The notes: generated by a model from the letters alone, not told the origin. A stretch of DNA of 64,000 nt from Linyphia triangularis (GCA_963978545.1 OZ021722.1:108836442-108900441); one strand, 5' to 3'; counted from the stretch's first letter, positions 1-14,600 are shown. Program-made: numbers and translations.

Positions 1-402
1 AGGTCCATTTAAAAACATGTTTCGATTGGCTGGATTGAAAAGGAGGGGGTTTGTCAGAAGCTCAACATTTTAATTACTTGTACAAGGTTCAAAGAGGCCT
101 CTTATTACTAACAAATTAGTGACTTAATTTTAAATTTCCAAATGACTACGTACATATCAATGTACTGTTAATTTGGCAACCACAAGAACTTAAAATTAGT
201 TATTTAAAGTGTTTCTTTTCCAATCATATATTAGTTTCCTTGACAAAAGCAATTAACTTTATTGTGAGAATACATATAATAGAGTTATATAGTATTGATA
301 AAATTAAATAATTAAAAAAATGTCAGACAAAAAAGTAAATTACTACAGTATTTAGGATGCACAACACTTTTTGTGCTCAAAGTAATCAAGCCTGTGGAAA
401 CA

Positions 403-1140
403 AGGGGTGTGGAACATCACACAACTTTCCATTACACTATAATAATAACGCAAACTTGTGTCATCTAACATATTTATATCATTCATTTAGTAAAAATGGA
501 CGGTTTGGTGAAATTTTATGCGACAATTCTCGTATAGGGCTTTTAAAAAAAAAAAAAAACAGCAAAATGATTATTTTGGTGATATGCTTATCGATAATTC
601 TAATATTATCCTTTCTTGTAAGTGAAACTGGGCTGAGAAGAAAAAATGATCGTTGATGAGGTATGCTCAAGAAAAGAGAACTCTATGTTAAAGGGATTCT
701 TTTTAAAACTTTTTACACCATTAAAACATTTTTACGGGAAATTCGGAGGTGGGGATGTTTAGAACATCTTAAGAGGCATTACCAGAGATTTTGAACAAAA
801 TCGTTCGAGTAGTTTTTTTATAGCAATTACTGAAAAACATGATTTTTTTAATGGCAGCTATCCTATGCGCATGCCCGATTTTGACTAAAACCTTATAGGT
901 AGGTCCTTGTGCCATCACCAACCCTCACACCATATTTGAACATCGTAGGTCAATTTGTTAGGGAGTTAAGCTGACCACGTACACACAGACATTTTTTCTA
1001 TATCACTTTTTTGAAATCAGGATGTTCCAAGAAATGCAAAATAACCACATTTTTTGTTGTTGACTGTTTTACTTGTATTTGTCGTTTTTGTTTTGTTTTA
1101 CTTTTATTACCCTATGCACACATATGGGTAATTGAAAGTA
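403..1140 (+). repeat. Family G dispersed repeat, copy 1
   Basis: One of about nine copies of an approximately 700-bp non-coding element, here called family G. Hallmarks in order: ggggtgtggaacatc, an A-rich tract of variable length, agaagaaaaaatgatcgttg, ggaatttcggaggtgggg, caatggcagctacct, gagttatgctgaccac, and an end near cccatatgggtaattg. No transposase is present, so it is probably non-autonomous. It lies in an AMDHD2 intron. Confidence 0.75.
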
Positions 1141-1188
1141 ATTAATAAAAAAGTGACTAAATTTAAAGATATCTAAATTCGTTTTTAC

Positions 1189-1334
1189 CTCGTGGTATTT
1201 CTTAGATGAGGATGTTATAACAGTAGGGCAAAATGAAGTTACCCCATGAGCTAGTATTCCTTTTGCAACCATGTTGACGCATGTTACAACATCCTCATCC
1301 TCTTTTGGAGTGGAAAAGTCATATCCAAAACCAC
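1189..1334 (-). CDS. AMDHD2: AMDHD2 coding exon 2 (N-acetylglucosamine-6-phosphate deacetylase)
   Basis: Second coding exon of the cytosolic enzyme that removes the acetyl group from GlcNAc-6-phosphate in amino-sugar catabolism. The reverse strand reads GFGYDFSTPKEDEDV and then ILAHGVTSFCPTVITS, which match the conserved family block following QINGG and the HG-TSF-PT block. The acceptor (tag) is at 1335-1337 and the donor (GAG|gtaaaa) at 1187-1189. The 146-nt exon starts by completing a glycine codon begun in exon 1 and ends in phase 0. Downstream exons with the rest of the amidohydrolase barrel are not found in positions 1-1188, which are mostly a family G repeat, so they should lie beyond the left edge. 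Confidence 0.88.
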
Positions 1335-1442
1335 CTACAATATTAAAAAATCTGTACTTTAGAAACCATCACTTTAATTCATAAAGTTCTAACAATAAAT
1401 TTTATCTAATAATAACATAACCCATAAAAACACAGTTTTTAA

Positions 1443-1680
1443 AAAATCCTTAATCTGCATTGTCAATTTTTATATTCATTAACACAGATCCGACAGTAAA
1501 AACATTTCTATCATCAAAATGTGCAGCAAACAATGTTTCAAAATTTATTTATTAAAAATGAACATGAAAGTCCTCCAAAAATATCATTTATGTATTCTGA
1601 TTGAAGTAATTTTATTATTTATTTATTAAAAATATTTTTGGCAACAGGAAAGAGTTTCAACAATGGTCGGATTTTAATGT
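1443..1680 (+). repeat. Dispersed repeat Q, copy 1
   Basis: About 240 bp that matches 63745-63985 in the same orientation. Shared blocks include tgcattgtcaatttttatat, gtttcaaaatttatttatta and gagtttcaacaatggtcgg, with small indels. No terminal inverted repeats were seen. It may be a fragment of a larger interspersed element. Confidence 0.6.
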
Positions 1681-2162
1681 TATTGAATGACGGCAAGTTG
1701 ATTTATTAGTATGTTCTGTAAAAGTGACATTTTAATGACAGGAACAACCCCAAAATTTGATAGAATGCATTGCCATCGAACCTATTTGCCAAGTTTCAGC
1801 CTGAATGGATGTCGGCAAGAGGCATAATTAGTGCTCCCCAGATTTCGCTCCCATCAACAATTGAAAAAAACCCCAGCAAAGTTAATATAAAGGATTTAAA
1901 AACAAAACTCATGTGCACACTAATAATATAATTTGAAATGCATAAATCTTGAATTTCTTTTAATAAAATGTAGGTATACTTGTACTGCAATATTGATGGT
2001 CAATTGAAAAATAATTAAATATTCAAACTTGTATTAATTTCATGAAAAAGTAAACAGATGTGAGAGATTGCTAAAATTATTAAAACACAGATTATCATTT
2101 AAAAAGTTATTTCTTACAAAAAAACACAATTTTACATTTAAAAGAGTAGATTCATTTTTTAC

Positions 2163-2367
2163 CATTGATTTGTAAATCTATAAACCCAGGCACAATCAAA
2201 TTATTGCTGCAATCTATCTTCAAATCAGCAATTATTTTTTCATCATAGAACACAGGTTCAGGATTAATTATTTTGGCATCACGAATCCATAAATCTTCTC
2301 TGATGATTTGAGAATCTCTTAAAATTGAACAATTGCAAAGTTGGATGAGTTTCCCAGTTGCTGACAT
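2163..2367 (-). CDS. AMDHD2: AMDHD2 coding exon 1 with start codon
   Basis: First coding exon, 205 nt, starting at ATG 2365-2367. The protein begins MSATGKLIQLCNCSILRD, then has the family-typical REDLW-RDAKIINPE stretch and ends in VPGFIDLQING, the conserved start of the metal-dependent barrel. The donor is AATG|gtaaaa at 2162-2163. Joining the last G to GT at 1334 gives the conserved QINGGFG. The ATG chosen is the first in frame and gives an N-terminus like that of animal AMDHD2. It lies on the same strand as GCNA, about 3.2 kb downstream of the GCNA stop codon. The intron (1335-2162) holds a dispersed repeat near 1443-1680. Identification rests on recalled family sequence, not a search. 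Confidence 0.9.
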
Positions 2368-5300
2368 TTTTCCAAAACCAACCTGTTTTCAGAAGATACT
2401 TTTGTATAGTTTATCAAAGGAAAATTAATAAAAACAGACATTTTTAAGTTATTTTTGTGAAGCATCAGATTTTTTTACCCCAACTAGGAATAGACCAAAG
2501 TTAGAGGTATTATTCTTTATAAATATAGATAACTTGAAGGTGTAAACCCAAAATTAAATGACATTAAAAATAGCTTTTAAGGAAAAACGACAAAAAGAAT
2601 ACACATGCCGTACCAATTATTAAAAAGAAATAAAATGATTTATTAAAATATTTAAAGAATCTTTTTTAAAAATATAAAGAATATTTTTGAAAAGATAAAA
2701 TCTTAGAAAAATAAGTTATCTGCTATTGTTTACATTGATTGCTTATTTACACCCTTCTGGTCTGGATCAGATCAGAGTTCATAAGACATATTTTAGAAGG
2801 ATGTTTTTATAAATAATGACGTCATAATAACTGCTTTCATAATGAGTATGAACATGCGTTTGTGATTGGATGAACAAATGATGTTGTATATATATATTCT
2901 GTTTATAAAGAGGAACTGCCTTTCTGATGGTTCTGTAGTTAAAGCTTTGGCTTTGGACTCGAATATTAAAGGATGCCGGGTTTCAATTCCAGGGTTAGGC
3001 AAGGATGTTAGTTGTGATCCGGAATCCATGTTACTCTATAGGTTCCAGCTTGATTAGCTGCTATTGTACTCAAAAATAGGTTGCTAAGAGTAAAATAACC
3101 AACTTAGAGGGGATATACAAATTCTTTTTATATTGAAATTACCTTTTCTTTTGTAGTATCTGAACAGGCGAGGCAAATCGATAATTTTAAAAGGAGAGAG
3201 CGAAGGAGTGGGGGCGAGGGCTTACACATAGGCGCAGGGCGAAATTACACGGGGGAAATGTGTTTTTCCGATATAACATATTGCGTAAAAAGGACATTTT
3301 GTCAAAAGAAAAAAAATCCCTTAAATATAGAAAGTAAACATAATATTTGTAAGCGCACACACTATCCACCCTCTCCTCTAAATGAGAATGAAGTAAATGT
3401 AGCAGGTCTTTTGTGCAGTTTCAAAAACAATTTATATTTTAAAGTATTGTATATGATATTGGAACAAGTAATTTTGTAACTTTGCGATTACTCGTATAAG
3501 CTCTTTTTTCATTAATTATTATAATATGCTTTCCTCATTTTAGTGCAATGTCGTAAAAGAGTATCTTTTAAAATAACGTATGGTATTGAGATAAAAATTA
3601 TTTATAATGATGAATTAACTGATTAGTGTTCTTACTTTTTCCATAAAATATTTCTGAATTAATTTTATACAAATAACTTTTTGCTACATAAATTACATAG
3701 TTAAAAAAAAAAAAATTATTGTGTGGTTTAGAAGTTCAATTTATTTAGTACGTACATCATGAAAGAAGTAGTGTCAAGAAATATTTGCCAGTTACTCTCT
3801 CCTTTCTATTGAGTTTATTACTAATTTTTTTTTAATTAAAAAAATTAATAGAAATTTTAACATTCTTTTTGCCAAAAGTCTAATTAGAAGGACAAACTAT
3901 TTACGTAGAAAATTGCAGAGCTCTATGCCTATTTGAGGTAGCTTTTTTATAGAAGGACAGACAGACACACGCACACACAGACTCTTTGTTTTATTATTAT
4001 GTCAAATAAAAGTTCTGGTCAAGAAGTTCTCAAAACTCAACCGAAAAGGATGATCGAAAGTGGATTTGCAATTAGATAAGTCTAAACTATTAATGTTATT
4101 GGCATGTTTATCAGTTTAAATGCCTGGAAAAAATTAGTAAGACAAGATAAAATTCAAACAAAAGTAATTTATAATTCGACTAGAAAAGTGCTTCTGAAGT
4201 AATTTCACATTCCGACTCCAAAAAGGAACTATTAGAAAATAATCAATGAACAAGTTTTCGCACAAAATTTATTGAAATATTTGGCATGGGCTCAGGGCTC
4301 GCACTCAATTCCGTACATTAGTCAGTTTAATGTGTTACTTTGGTATGGTTCTATCAAACTGACACAAACCTATTTGTGTCTCTATATGTCCAGGTCTATT
4401 AGCTGAGCTACTGGTATGGAGGACTAAGTTTGATGTGCAAAAAATAGTGCAATATAAAAGTTTACATTTTCTCATTCAGAATCAAATATGAACGGCTGTA
4501 TTTCAGTGCTGTATTGAGAGGAGGGGTGCCGAGTCAATGTTTTTGTAGAGGGGGAATTTAAAATTGTTTGGTTTAATTAAATATATTATGTTTTCTTACT
4601 TTCTCTGCAGAACACTACTATAATTTGCATTGCTAACCAATTTACTACATATAAATAAAGAATATTTTAACATTTCTATGAATCCTATATATTAGTAATA
4701 TTTTATTTAAGTTAAATAAAATTTGCTGTGTCTAACAAATATTCACTTATGTCTAACAAATATTCAAGATTCAATAATGTTGTAATGCAATAAAAGAACA
4801 CATATAACTTTTAACTTCACAATTTAAATGTTTATTATGTATAATAAATATTCCCAAATACTGCTTCATTTCTTTTCAAAACTTTAGCTTAAATTTGAGT
4901 TTCTAAATTTTGATCAATGCTACTTTTGCATTTAATTATGAGCTACACAACGACAAGAAATGAGTCATAATTCAAGCCCCATAATATAGATTTAAGTAAT
5001 TATAATAAAATCCAAATTCTAATAAGTTAAAAATAATCTTTTTAGCATGAATTACTCTATAATTCCTTACAAATATCGTTTAGTTATAAATGGCTTTATA
5101 ATTTACTAAGAAATAGGTAAATTATCAATTTGTGTATGAAAAATCCCATGTGCCATTGGTAACCCAATTTGGAAGAGGGACAACCAAGGTAGGAACAAGA
5201 CTGTAATGAAGTATTTTTTTATTGAATTGATACAAATGTGAGTTTAGTAAGAGGAATATTTTTGTTATTCAAACACATGATTTTAGGATTCCTTTATTTA

Positions 5301-5609
5301 AATAGCATAAAAGTTCATATAAATACAAATACATACAAATGGTCGTCAAGAAATACAAATACATACAAACGTCTGAACTGTTAAGGATTAAGATCAGATT
5401 AACGTTTGGAATTTAAAGGACAATCTTTCTTCGTCCAATGAATTTAAATAATCTTTTAGAAAGAATTAAAATTTTGAATAAATAAAATACAGCATAATTT
5501 TCACTGGTATACGATTTTCAAGCAAGACAATTACAATACATAATACAATACATTTTGTAGAACATTCAAATAAATTAAACAAATATAAAATGATTTTATT
5601 TCTGAAGCA
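2368..5609. other. Intergenic region between AMDHD2 and GCNA
   Basis: A+T-rich, no coding exon recognised. It should contain the AMDHD2 promoter and 5' UTR close to 2368 and the GCNA 3' UTR close to 5609, but I see no clear core promoter or polyadenylation site that I would defend. A degenerate tRNA-like repeat lies near 2920-3060. A short direct repeat (aaatacaaatacatacaaa) occurs twice near 5320-5368. Open frames at 3187-3479 are open on both strands and look accidental. Confidence 0.6.
2920..3060 (+). repeat. Degenerate tRNA-derived SINE-like fragment
   Basis: The stretch around 2930-3000 has a tRNA-like layout: a possible A box (tctgtagttaaagctttgg) and, about 40 nt later, a B-box-like gggtttcaattcc that differs from the consensus GGTTCRANTCC by few bases. 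The sequence after it (caaggatgttagttgtgatcc) is not tRNA-like, as expected for a SINE body. No target-site duplication was found, so this is a weak call. Confidence 0.4.
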
Positions 5610-5694
5610 CTATGATCTGATCAAAGTAAGTGGAGAGTAGCATAGTGGACATACTGAATTTTTGAGCTTTATGGATCTAGAATGTCGGCCACAT
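5610..5694 (-). CDS. GCNA: GCNA terminal coding exon
   Basis: 85 nt ending in TAG at 5610-5612, with the acceptor tttcag at 5695-5700. It reads CGRHSRSIKLKNSVCPLCYS followed by PLTLIRS and stop. The GRHS motif and the CPLC pair are the second half of the zinc-binding module found at the C-terminus of SprT-like proteins. Confidence 0.85.
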
Positions 5695-8600
5695 CTGAAA
5701 TAAAACATAAATATTATCGTTTGAGTTTGACAAAAAATTACTAAATATTCAATCAGATAATTTAGAATCAAAATTTTTATTTTTAAAGTCTAAGATCATT
5801 TATCCACAAGCATTTGCTTTTTATAGGCCACCAATTGTAAAGATTAAGTCTAATTTCTTAACATTTGCAAAAATATAAAGGTAAGTTAATGTAAACACTT
5901 ACAAAAAAAGTAAGATTTCTGTATGGCTGGTACATGTATGTTGTCTTCCATTTAAAATTTGCACGCCATTTATTTATAAAACAAATTGTAGAAGCAGATG
6001 TAAATCCGTATTCATTCGCATGAATGCTTTCAAAATGCCATAATCAATCAATCAATGTATACTTCCAAGCATTGCACTCAATATTGTTGTACAAAAAAAA
6101 AAAAAAAAATCTTGTGAGGCAAACAAAAAATAATTGTTTCCATTTCAAAGGGTGTATTTAAAAAGATATTAGTACAACTTATATTATAATATTGTTAACC
6201 TGCACACATAGTTTTGTATTAAACTGAAATTTAAATTCATATAAAAAAATAAGTGCTTTTAAGTTTAAATTTTATTTAATATTTAACTTTTCTAACCACG
6301 GATACTACAAGAGTTTTAACAAATCGACCACACATCGTTCCGATCAGCCAATCAGGGCGTAGTAAAACTGGTTCACTCATGGCTGTAGGGTATTCAGTGA
6401 GCTCAGGGTATATTGTCTTTTAGTATTGGACCTATATGAAATTCTTTCCTTTTGGTATATATAATACAAATTGCACACAAAACTGTTCGAAACAAAATAA
6501 TTTTATTGTTTTAGTACTATTTGGTTGGTTTGTACGCTCGCAACCCTTTTTTGTGCACATTGGTTAATTGAGAGGGAACCTACAGCTTCAAAATGGATTC
6601 TGAACTACAAAGAACATCCATGTTTAATCCAGGATTCGATGCAGGAGAGAGCTAACCATACAGTTATCAGATGCGCTTAATCCCACCAGGAATAGGACTA
6701 TATGGATTCTATCGTTCCCCGTTTCAATTTTTGGAATATACAATAAAAATGAAGCTAATGATAATAATAAAAAGCAAAAAAATTAATATAATAAAATTCA
6801 AATAAGTATGAGTATTAAAATATTAATGATTTTTTTTCTAATTATACATATATTTTTTACTTACTTCCAATGACATTTACTACATTTGTAGGTGAAAGGA
6901 TACGAAATTTCATAATTGTGGCATCTGCTTGGAAGATCTATATGTGGCAATATCAATTTACACCTGGAAGCCCTGTAATAAATAATTTAACATTTCTTAA
7001 AGTAGGGAGAGTAAAGGATAGTTAAATAATTAGTCTGTTGGCAAACCACATATAATTTTTCTTCAATATATGACCCACTATAACTTTAGCAAACTGCTAT
7101 GATTTTGGAAATACCTGCAGTATCTCTTTAATTGTTAGTTTTGAGATAACCTAGGTTTTCGAAATAGAAATCACAGTTCAAGATGCTTTTACGACTTTCT
7201 AGTTTTACTGGTAAAATAAATAATGATATCAGGAACCTATAGGAAAAGATAAACAGAAAATGAAGAAACTGAGTTCTTGTTTAGGCTGGTAGTATGGTAC
7301 TTTATTTAAAAAATATATAGAGACATATATATTGGTCCGAGGTAACAAAATATTTTAAGTGAAATTTTTTGGTCTTGCTAAAAGTTTCGAGGTTGCTATT
7401 TAAAAATTGTTTGCTTTTGTTAATTATATTTTCATTTCTTATCTTCTCTGCTAAACACTTTTGTATTTTGAATTGCATACCCATTTTTTAAATGTAATTA
7501 AATACAGCATTTTTCAACCTTCCTGAGAATTCTGTAAGCCCTTTAGCTTCAATTAATCAAAAGTTCACAAAGTTAAAAATTGCACAACTAGATTAATTTA
7601 TCATGATTGCAAATTTCACCCATTTAACAGAATCTAGCTGCATTTCCCATTTACTAGATGAATATCAGTTGAAGACATAAATTTAAAATAATCCAGACCA
7701 GAAATAACTTCAGGGTGGCCACAAAATTCAGGAATAAAAGTTCCCAGATAATTCCCTGATTTCAAAGATAGATTTCTAAAAAATTCCCTGATTTTAAGAA
7801 AACTTTTTTCAAATTTCTTCAATTTTTCTAGATGTGCAGACACTCTGATCAAATAAAAAATGTATGCTAAAGAGATAATATGCCAATTTTTTAAAAATAG
7901 TTTTGGAGGTAATGAAAAGTTTAAATTATTCCATAACATTAAGCTTCTAATGATTGCCAATGTAATTCTTCGGGTAAATGGCACCAAAATACAGATGATT
8001 GAGGAAACGTACCTACAAAACAATAGAACATTTCCCTGATTTTCGTAAAAATTAAAAAAATTCCCTGACATTTCCCCGATTTTTCCAGAATTAGAAAGCG
8101 CCCTGACATTTCCCTGATTTGCAGGCTCTGTGGCCACTCTGGACTGGGAGGGGGACTCGAATGGATATGATTTTATTTAGTACACTGATGGCTTGAAAAT
8201 TCTTGACCTCTCAAGATCTGGGTTGCACATGTACAGTTCTACACCAGACATCTCCATACAATAGAAGAACGTCTTCCTCGGTGAAATTATAGTAATCTTG
8301 GGTCTGAACCCAGGAACTTAAGAACAAGATGCAAATGCATTACAAGTATACATGGCTTTTCCACTCTCTTTCTAATCTAATAATTGAAGGGCCACAGCAA
8401 AGTCCAATTTTTTTAAAATCAAGGTTTTCCTGCAATCTGTAAGGTTATAGCAGATAGTTTAACCATCCGGAGTTCTCTGGCAAATATCACGGTACACGAG
8501 ATTTTGAGCAACCATTTACCTCAACCCTGGTACAGGATTCGAGACTTGAAACCAGCTTTTCTGGAGAATTGAGGAAAATGAACTCTGATTGTTCTTTGCA

Positions 8601-11600
8601 CAGAAAAAGGAATGCTTACTATATCAGGATTCATCCGATTATAAAAGGCTTCTTGTAATTCGAAGCAAAGAAAATTCTTTTGTAAGATAAGCATGTGTCT
8701 TTGAAAATGAAAAACAGAAATGCAGTTTCGTAAGCCAATGAGCCGTCTCCAGAAAGGGAAAGGCTGATAGTAATCAGAGAGAGTTGTCATGTCACACTGA
8801 TACTTCTGATAAGAGACAAATGCTTCTTTTAACTGATAGCGTCATGCCATCTTGAGTTGAGCCAAAACTCGATTGCAACGAGCAGCATGTTTGTTGTTAT
8901 AGAAATTGGAAAAAAGTTAGTAGACTACAAATCCACTGGTCTCCCATGGCAAAAATGGCTGAAACTGGTCAAAAATCAACTTTGAATGAGTGGAACTAAA
9001 ATCCGATTACCAAATATGCCATAACTTGCCAAAAAGTGAACACACTTTTTCATCTGGCAACTCACTGCACTTTGAATTTCAGTGACAAAGGGCGCAGATG
9101 ATTTTTGATCTCTGGTTCAAAAAACTTCCATATTTTAAAAGTAAGCCAAATTGACAACACCAGATACATCATCAGTGAAATAATATTTTTTGCCAACTTG
9201 GCTCACTTTTAAAAAATACGAGCAAACTGTCGCCAGATATCTGAATCGTCTGCAAACTTCTTTATTAAAATTAAAGAGCGATGGATATGCCAAATATTTG
9301 CCAAGTTATGACATATTTGGCAATCGGATTAAGTTCAACTCATTCAAAGTCAATTCTTGCCAAGGCAGATTAGTGGATTTCTAATTTTTCTCCACATTCT
9401 ATAAAAAATTCCTAATGATGTTTGATGGGGTCATGCAGTGGACTATACAAGTTGTACATGTTTCTCCGATGAGCAACTATATGTCGCTTGCTCACAGATC
9501 TGTTCAGCAAGCAACCGTTAAATTTCTGCCTTTGATGGGTAAAATTGAAAATGTAGTGTATAAAGAAGCACTTTGTTAATATTAAGTATATATTCAAGAG
9601 ATGGCAGTTTAATACAATGTTGTTTTATACTTAATTAATTTATGAAGAAGTCAAAAGTCTTTTGCTTTTTATGGTATTGATTTTGCAGGGTGGCCACAAA
9701 ATTCAGGAAAAATAATTTTCTTGATAATTCCCTGATAGATTTCTAAAAAATTCCCTGATTTTCAGGCAAATTGTTTTGTAAAATTTCCCCAACTTTTCCA
9801 GATGTGCCGGCACCTTGATCAACTGGAACATGTATGCTAAAGGGAAAATATGCACATTTTTTAAAAATAGTTTTGGCAGTAATGAAAAGTAAAATTATTC
9901 CGTAACGTTAAACTTCTAATGATTACCAGCACAGTTCTTCGGATAAATGGCGCCAAAATACGGATGAACGACAAAACATACCTTCAAAACAATGCTAGAC
10001 AATTTCCCTGATTTTTTTGAAATTTTAACATCCCTGAATTTAAGCTCCCTGTCATTTCCCTGATTTCCAGGTTTAGTGGCCACTTTTTTTTGTTTCAATT
10101 AAATTATATGAAAATCAGAATTTTTGTCAAACCTATATGCCTTCATGGCTACTAAGCAATGCGACTTCACATATTTATAAGTAAAAGAACACAGACTTTT
10201 AGGCTAAAAATAATAGTTCTTAATAAGCAAATATTATGAGCCAAAGGAATTAATCTATAAGAGGTATGTGATAAAAGTAGTTACCATGTTTTCCATAAAG
10301 GTCCATGTCTGTCTCGGCTCTTGTTCACAACCCAAACAGCTGCATGGCACATTTCATGAAGCAGAGTATCTCTTAGCCGATCTAGGGATAAAAGCATTTT
10401 TTATTTAAGATTTGTACATTTGGAAGTACATATTTTTTATTTTATTTTAAAAATTGGACAAGTTATTTAGGATGACCACAAAAGTCGGGGAAAAAGTTCC
10501 CTGATAGATTTCTAAAACATTTCCCGATTTACAATAATAAAAAGTTTAAATTATTCTGTAACATTAAACTTCTAACAGTGAACACCGCAATGGACAATTC
10601 CCGCATTTTAAATTTTTTTAAATTTAATTTTAAATGTTTCAAAAAAGCCATAAACAGAAAAATTTCTGCTCAATGCATTTTTTCTTTCTTTTAATTTGCA
10701 ATCAAAGTTCCCCTGTCACATGTTGGCGAGAAAACGATTCATTCGGCTTGAATTGAATGAGACTTCAAGACTTCCCAAACATCTTGGATTATAAACCTGT
10801 ACCGGATAAGGCAATGGTCTACCAACGCCAACTATTAGGTAGAAACCTCACGATAACCATAGGAAGGAAGCTTAGACGTCACAGATTTTGTTGAGTGTTT
10901 TGATCGGACTGGTTTTGGGGCATTTTCCTTTGTTAATATGTAAATAACTAAATTTTTAAAAACTTTTATTTAAATATTTGAAATTAGAAAGAAATTCCTC
11001 ATAAATATAAACTAATTTCACTTGTTTTTAAAAAATACGAGAATTTTTCATATCTCTGGGTAAGTGATGCCAAAATACAGATGAACAGCGAAACATAACT
11101 TCAGAACTAAGGAAATTTCCCTGATTTTCGTGGAATTTAAAAAAATATCGTACATTTAAAATATCTGTATAAAATTACACAAGAAAGTATTAATTTGAAA
11201 TAAGAAATGGTGTAAATTATTAAAAGAATTTCAGTATGGATTTATGGGATCAATATAACAGAAGTATTGGTAAGGCTGCTATGAGCAATAAAAGCATGAA
11301 GTTGAATCAATCTAATTTTTTTAGATGATTGACTAGCAATACAATTTTAATTCCTTTAATTCATATAGTAAGACTATGCTTTATAAGATATTTTGTGTCA
11401 GTGGTAGTCAATTAAATTTTAACAATAGTTCAAGGGAACATTATACAATAAATTAGGGAGAAAGCTTAAAAAAATTAGTTCAAATGTAAAGACTAGCAAT
11501 TTATTAAAAACACACACACATAAAATTAAAAAAATAAACTAAATAAATCACATTAAACAAATTTATTTAGGGAGTAGATAAAATCATCCAAAATTTGATA

Positions 11601-14600
11601 AGTCATTTTTAAGGCAACTTTGAATAGGTATCGGAAAAATATATTATTTGGCAGCTGGTGTTAAAAGCAGGAATCAAATTATCGTATTGAAACTTCAGAA
11701 GACTGCGCAAAACATTAAACTATGGGTATCGAACATTGCACAACTTTCAATTACATTATAATATTGGTCACTGCTTTAAAATTTGACATGGTGTTACTTA
11801 ATCTAACACCATGTAATTTCCTATTTTCACTAATTTAAATAAAAATGGTCAGTTTGGTGATATTTTTGACAATAATTTCTACATGAGCAAAGAAAAAAAG
11901 AAAGCAATATTGGTGATTTTAATTGATCGACATTTCATTGTCCTTTCATGTGTGTAAAATGCATAAAAATCAATCGTTGATGGGCGATGCTCAAGGGCAG
12001 TGAGCTCTGCATTAAAGCCACTCATTTTTCAACTTTTTAGGCTTTTATCGCATTTTTATGAGAATTCTGGAGAAGGGGACGTTTAGAACACCTTAAGAGG
12101 CACTACCACAGCGATTTTGATCAAAATCGTTAGAGCCGTTTTTTTAGCAATTACTGAAAAACATGATTTTTTCAATGGCAGCTACCTTATGCACATGTGC
12201 TGTTTTGACGAAAACCTTCACAGTGGGTCCCATGGGTAGTAACCAACCCGCACATCAAATGTGAGCATTGTAGGTCCATTTGTTTGGGAGTTATGCTGAG
12301 CACAGATGGATATTTTTTATAGACCACTTTTTTGAAATCAGGATGTTCCAAAACACGGAGAAATGAAGGGAATTTTTTTTTTCTTAACTGAATGCTATAC
12401 TTTCATTACTCTATGTAAACATATGGGCATAACATAATGTAATAAAAATTAGAACACTAAAAATTTATAAAGGCCAAAATTTTTTTACCAAATGATGTCA
12501 GAACTTTTGAGGATAGCTCAATTGTGCATGAATGTTCATCATTCTTTTTTTTGCAGTGCGCTCTTCCTGCAGTGTTTCGCAACAATTCACTCCAAGTAAT
12601 AACCATGTCTTCTTGAAGCTAGAAAGTTAAAAAAAAAAAAAATGCATACATATAATAACAACCAACCTTTACATTTAGATCATAATATTAACATTGCATT
12701 TTAGGCTAATGACAATAATTTTAGAATATAAAGTAATATCTTGAAACAATGTAACATTTTATAACGCAACTATTAATTACAACAATAGTAAAAATAATTA
12801 AAAAATAAGAAATTGTAAAGTGAACCCGAAGCTTCCATAGCATCCCATGTTAAAAGTACTCTTTATTAGAATCTATGAATTTCACAGAATTCAAAAGTTT
12901 GCACAAGTAATATTTGGTATTTATTTTTATGGAAAAATAAAGTCTTAATTTTTATGAATTTTATACTTTTTGTTAAAAATTAGAAGGAAATGTACGTACT
13001 TTAAAATTTTGAAGTATTAATTGAATAAATTTTTCTTCAAAAACAGAGGGCTACTAGCATAAAAGTATATTATAAATAAGCAAAGAAAAAAAAATTAAAA
13101 TTAAAGTGTTGGATCGATTCTAACAATTAAACAAAAAGGGCATTTTATAAAAAAAAAAAAAAAAAAAAACCTTTGTGATTTACAGCTAAAGTATTTATCA
13201 AAAACATTCTTCTCCGAGTAAGTTTATAGTCACGCGGACCCATTTTTGCATTTTATAATCCCAAATCATATTCATCAGTCAAAAATAACACTTTATAAGA
13301 TATGACCAGATGATGATATTCAAAAACCAGACAAGTAGCAGATTCCAAATTTTCACCTCCACCCCAATTTCTAATTACAATGAATATTATTTATTTTGCA
13401 TAAATTGCTTCAACTATAAATCTAGAAACTACCAATAATTTAAACCTCGATGAGAGCACTCCAATGTCAAGCATAATTTTTATATCTTGTCTGATTTTTG
13501 CATATCTCTGTATAATACTTTCAATAAATTGTTTCTTGCCCCTACCCGGTTATTGAAAACCTTTCTGTTGAAATATTCATAAAGTTGTCGAGAATATGTC
13601 TCACGCTTTCTGGTAAAATCTGCAGTTGCATTTACTCCATCATCACTTAAATCAAAGGATTCATCAATAGATACAGATTTACATCTCCTTTCAATCCCAT
13701 CCGAGTCTTTGATTTCTAAAAAATATAATATAAACAGTAATCAGGGTTCCCACTCAAATCACAGAATGAAAATCAATGACTTTTAAGGACCTAAATAATG
13801 TTTTTAAGGGCCTTTGATAATTTGTTTTCAGGCATCATGCCTATACATAAATTTTTAATAAAGTATACCAGGGTTCCGACTCAAATTACAGAATGAAAAT
13901 CAATGACTTTTAAGGACTTAAATAAAGTTTTTAAGGACCTTTGAAAAAATTTGTTTTCAGGCATCATGTCTGTATATAAATTTTTAATATAGTATTTTCT
14001 ACCAAAAAAGTTACAAGTTGAAGGATGTGTAATACAAATATGTTAGAGATTTCTGATACGGTACAGATAAGTGGTGGTCACGCAGGGATAGCAAGTCTGA
14101 GTTGTATTTTTATAAATCTTGCAGTTGGGCACGCGACACACGCAAAAATTAAGGACTTTTAAGGACCTCTAAGCATTTTCAAGGACTTTCAAGCACCTCT
14201 AAGCATTTTCAAATACTTTTAAGGCCTTGAAAACAAGCTCAAAAATATTAAGCACTTTTAATGACTTTCAATGACCGTGGGAACCCTGGTATACATTACC
14301 AAAAAAGTTACAAGTTGGAACATACGTAATACAAATATGTCAGAGAATTTCGATACGTTGCGGATAAGTGGTGGTCACGCGGAAAGAGTGAGTCCGAGTT
14401 GTATTTTTATAAATTTTGCGATTGGGCACACAGCATCAGCAAAAATTAAGGACTTTTAAGCACCTCTAAGCATTTTCAAGTACTTTCAAAGCCTTGAAAA
14501 CAAGTTAAAAAATATAAAGCACTTTTAATGACTGTATGAACCCTGCTGATGGAAAACTACTTAAGTATTGTACGTTTTATTTTGGAGTTTCAAGGAATTT

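Noticed and set aside
357..656. 99-codon plus-strand frame
   Set aside because: It lies mostly inside a family G copy and the other copies do not keep the frame.
7634..8137. 167-codon minus-strand frame
   Set aside because: It coincides with the non-coding MITE family I copy (7711-8141) and has no recognisable domain.
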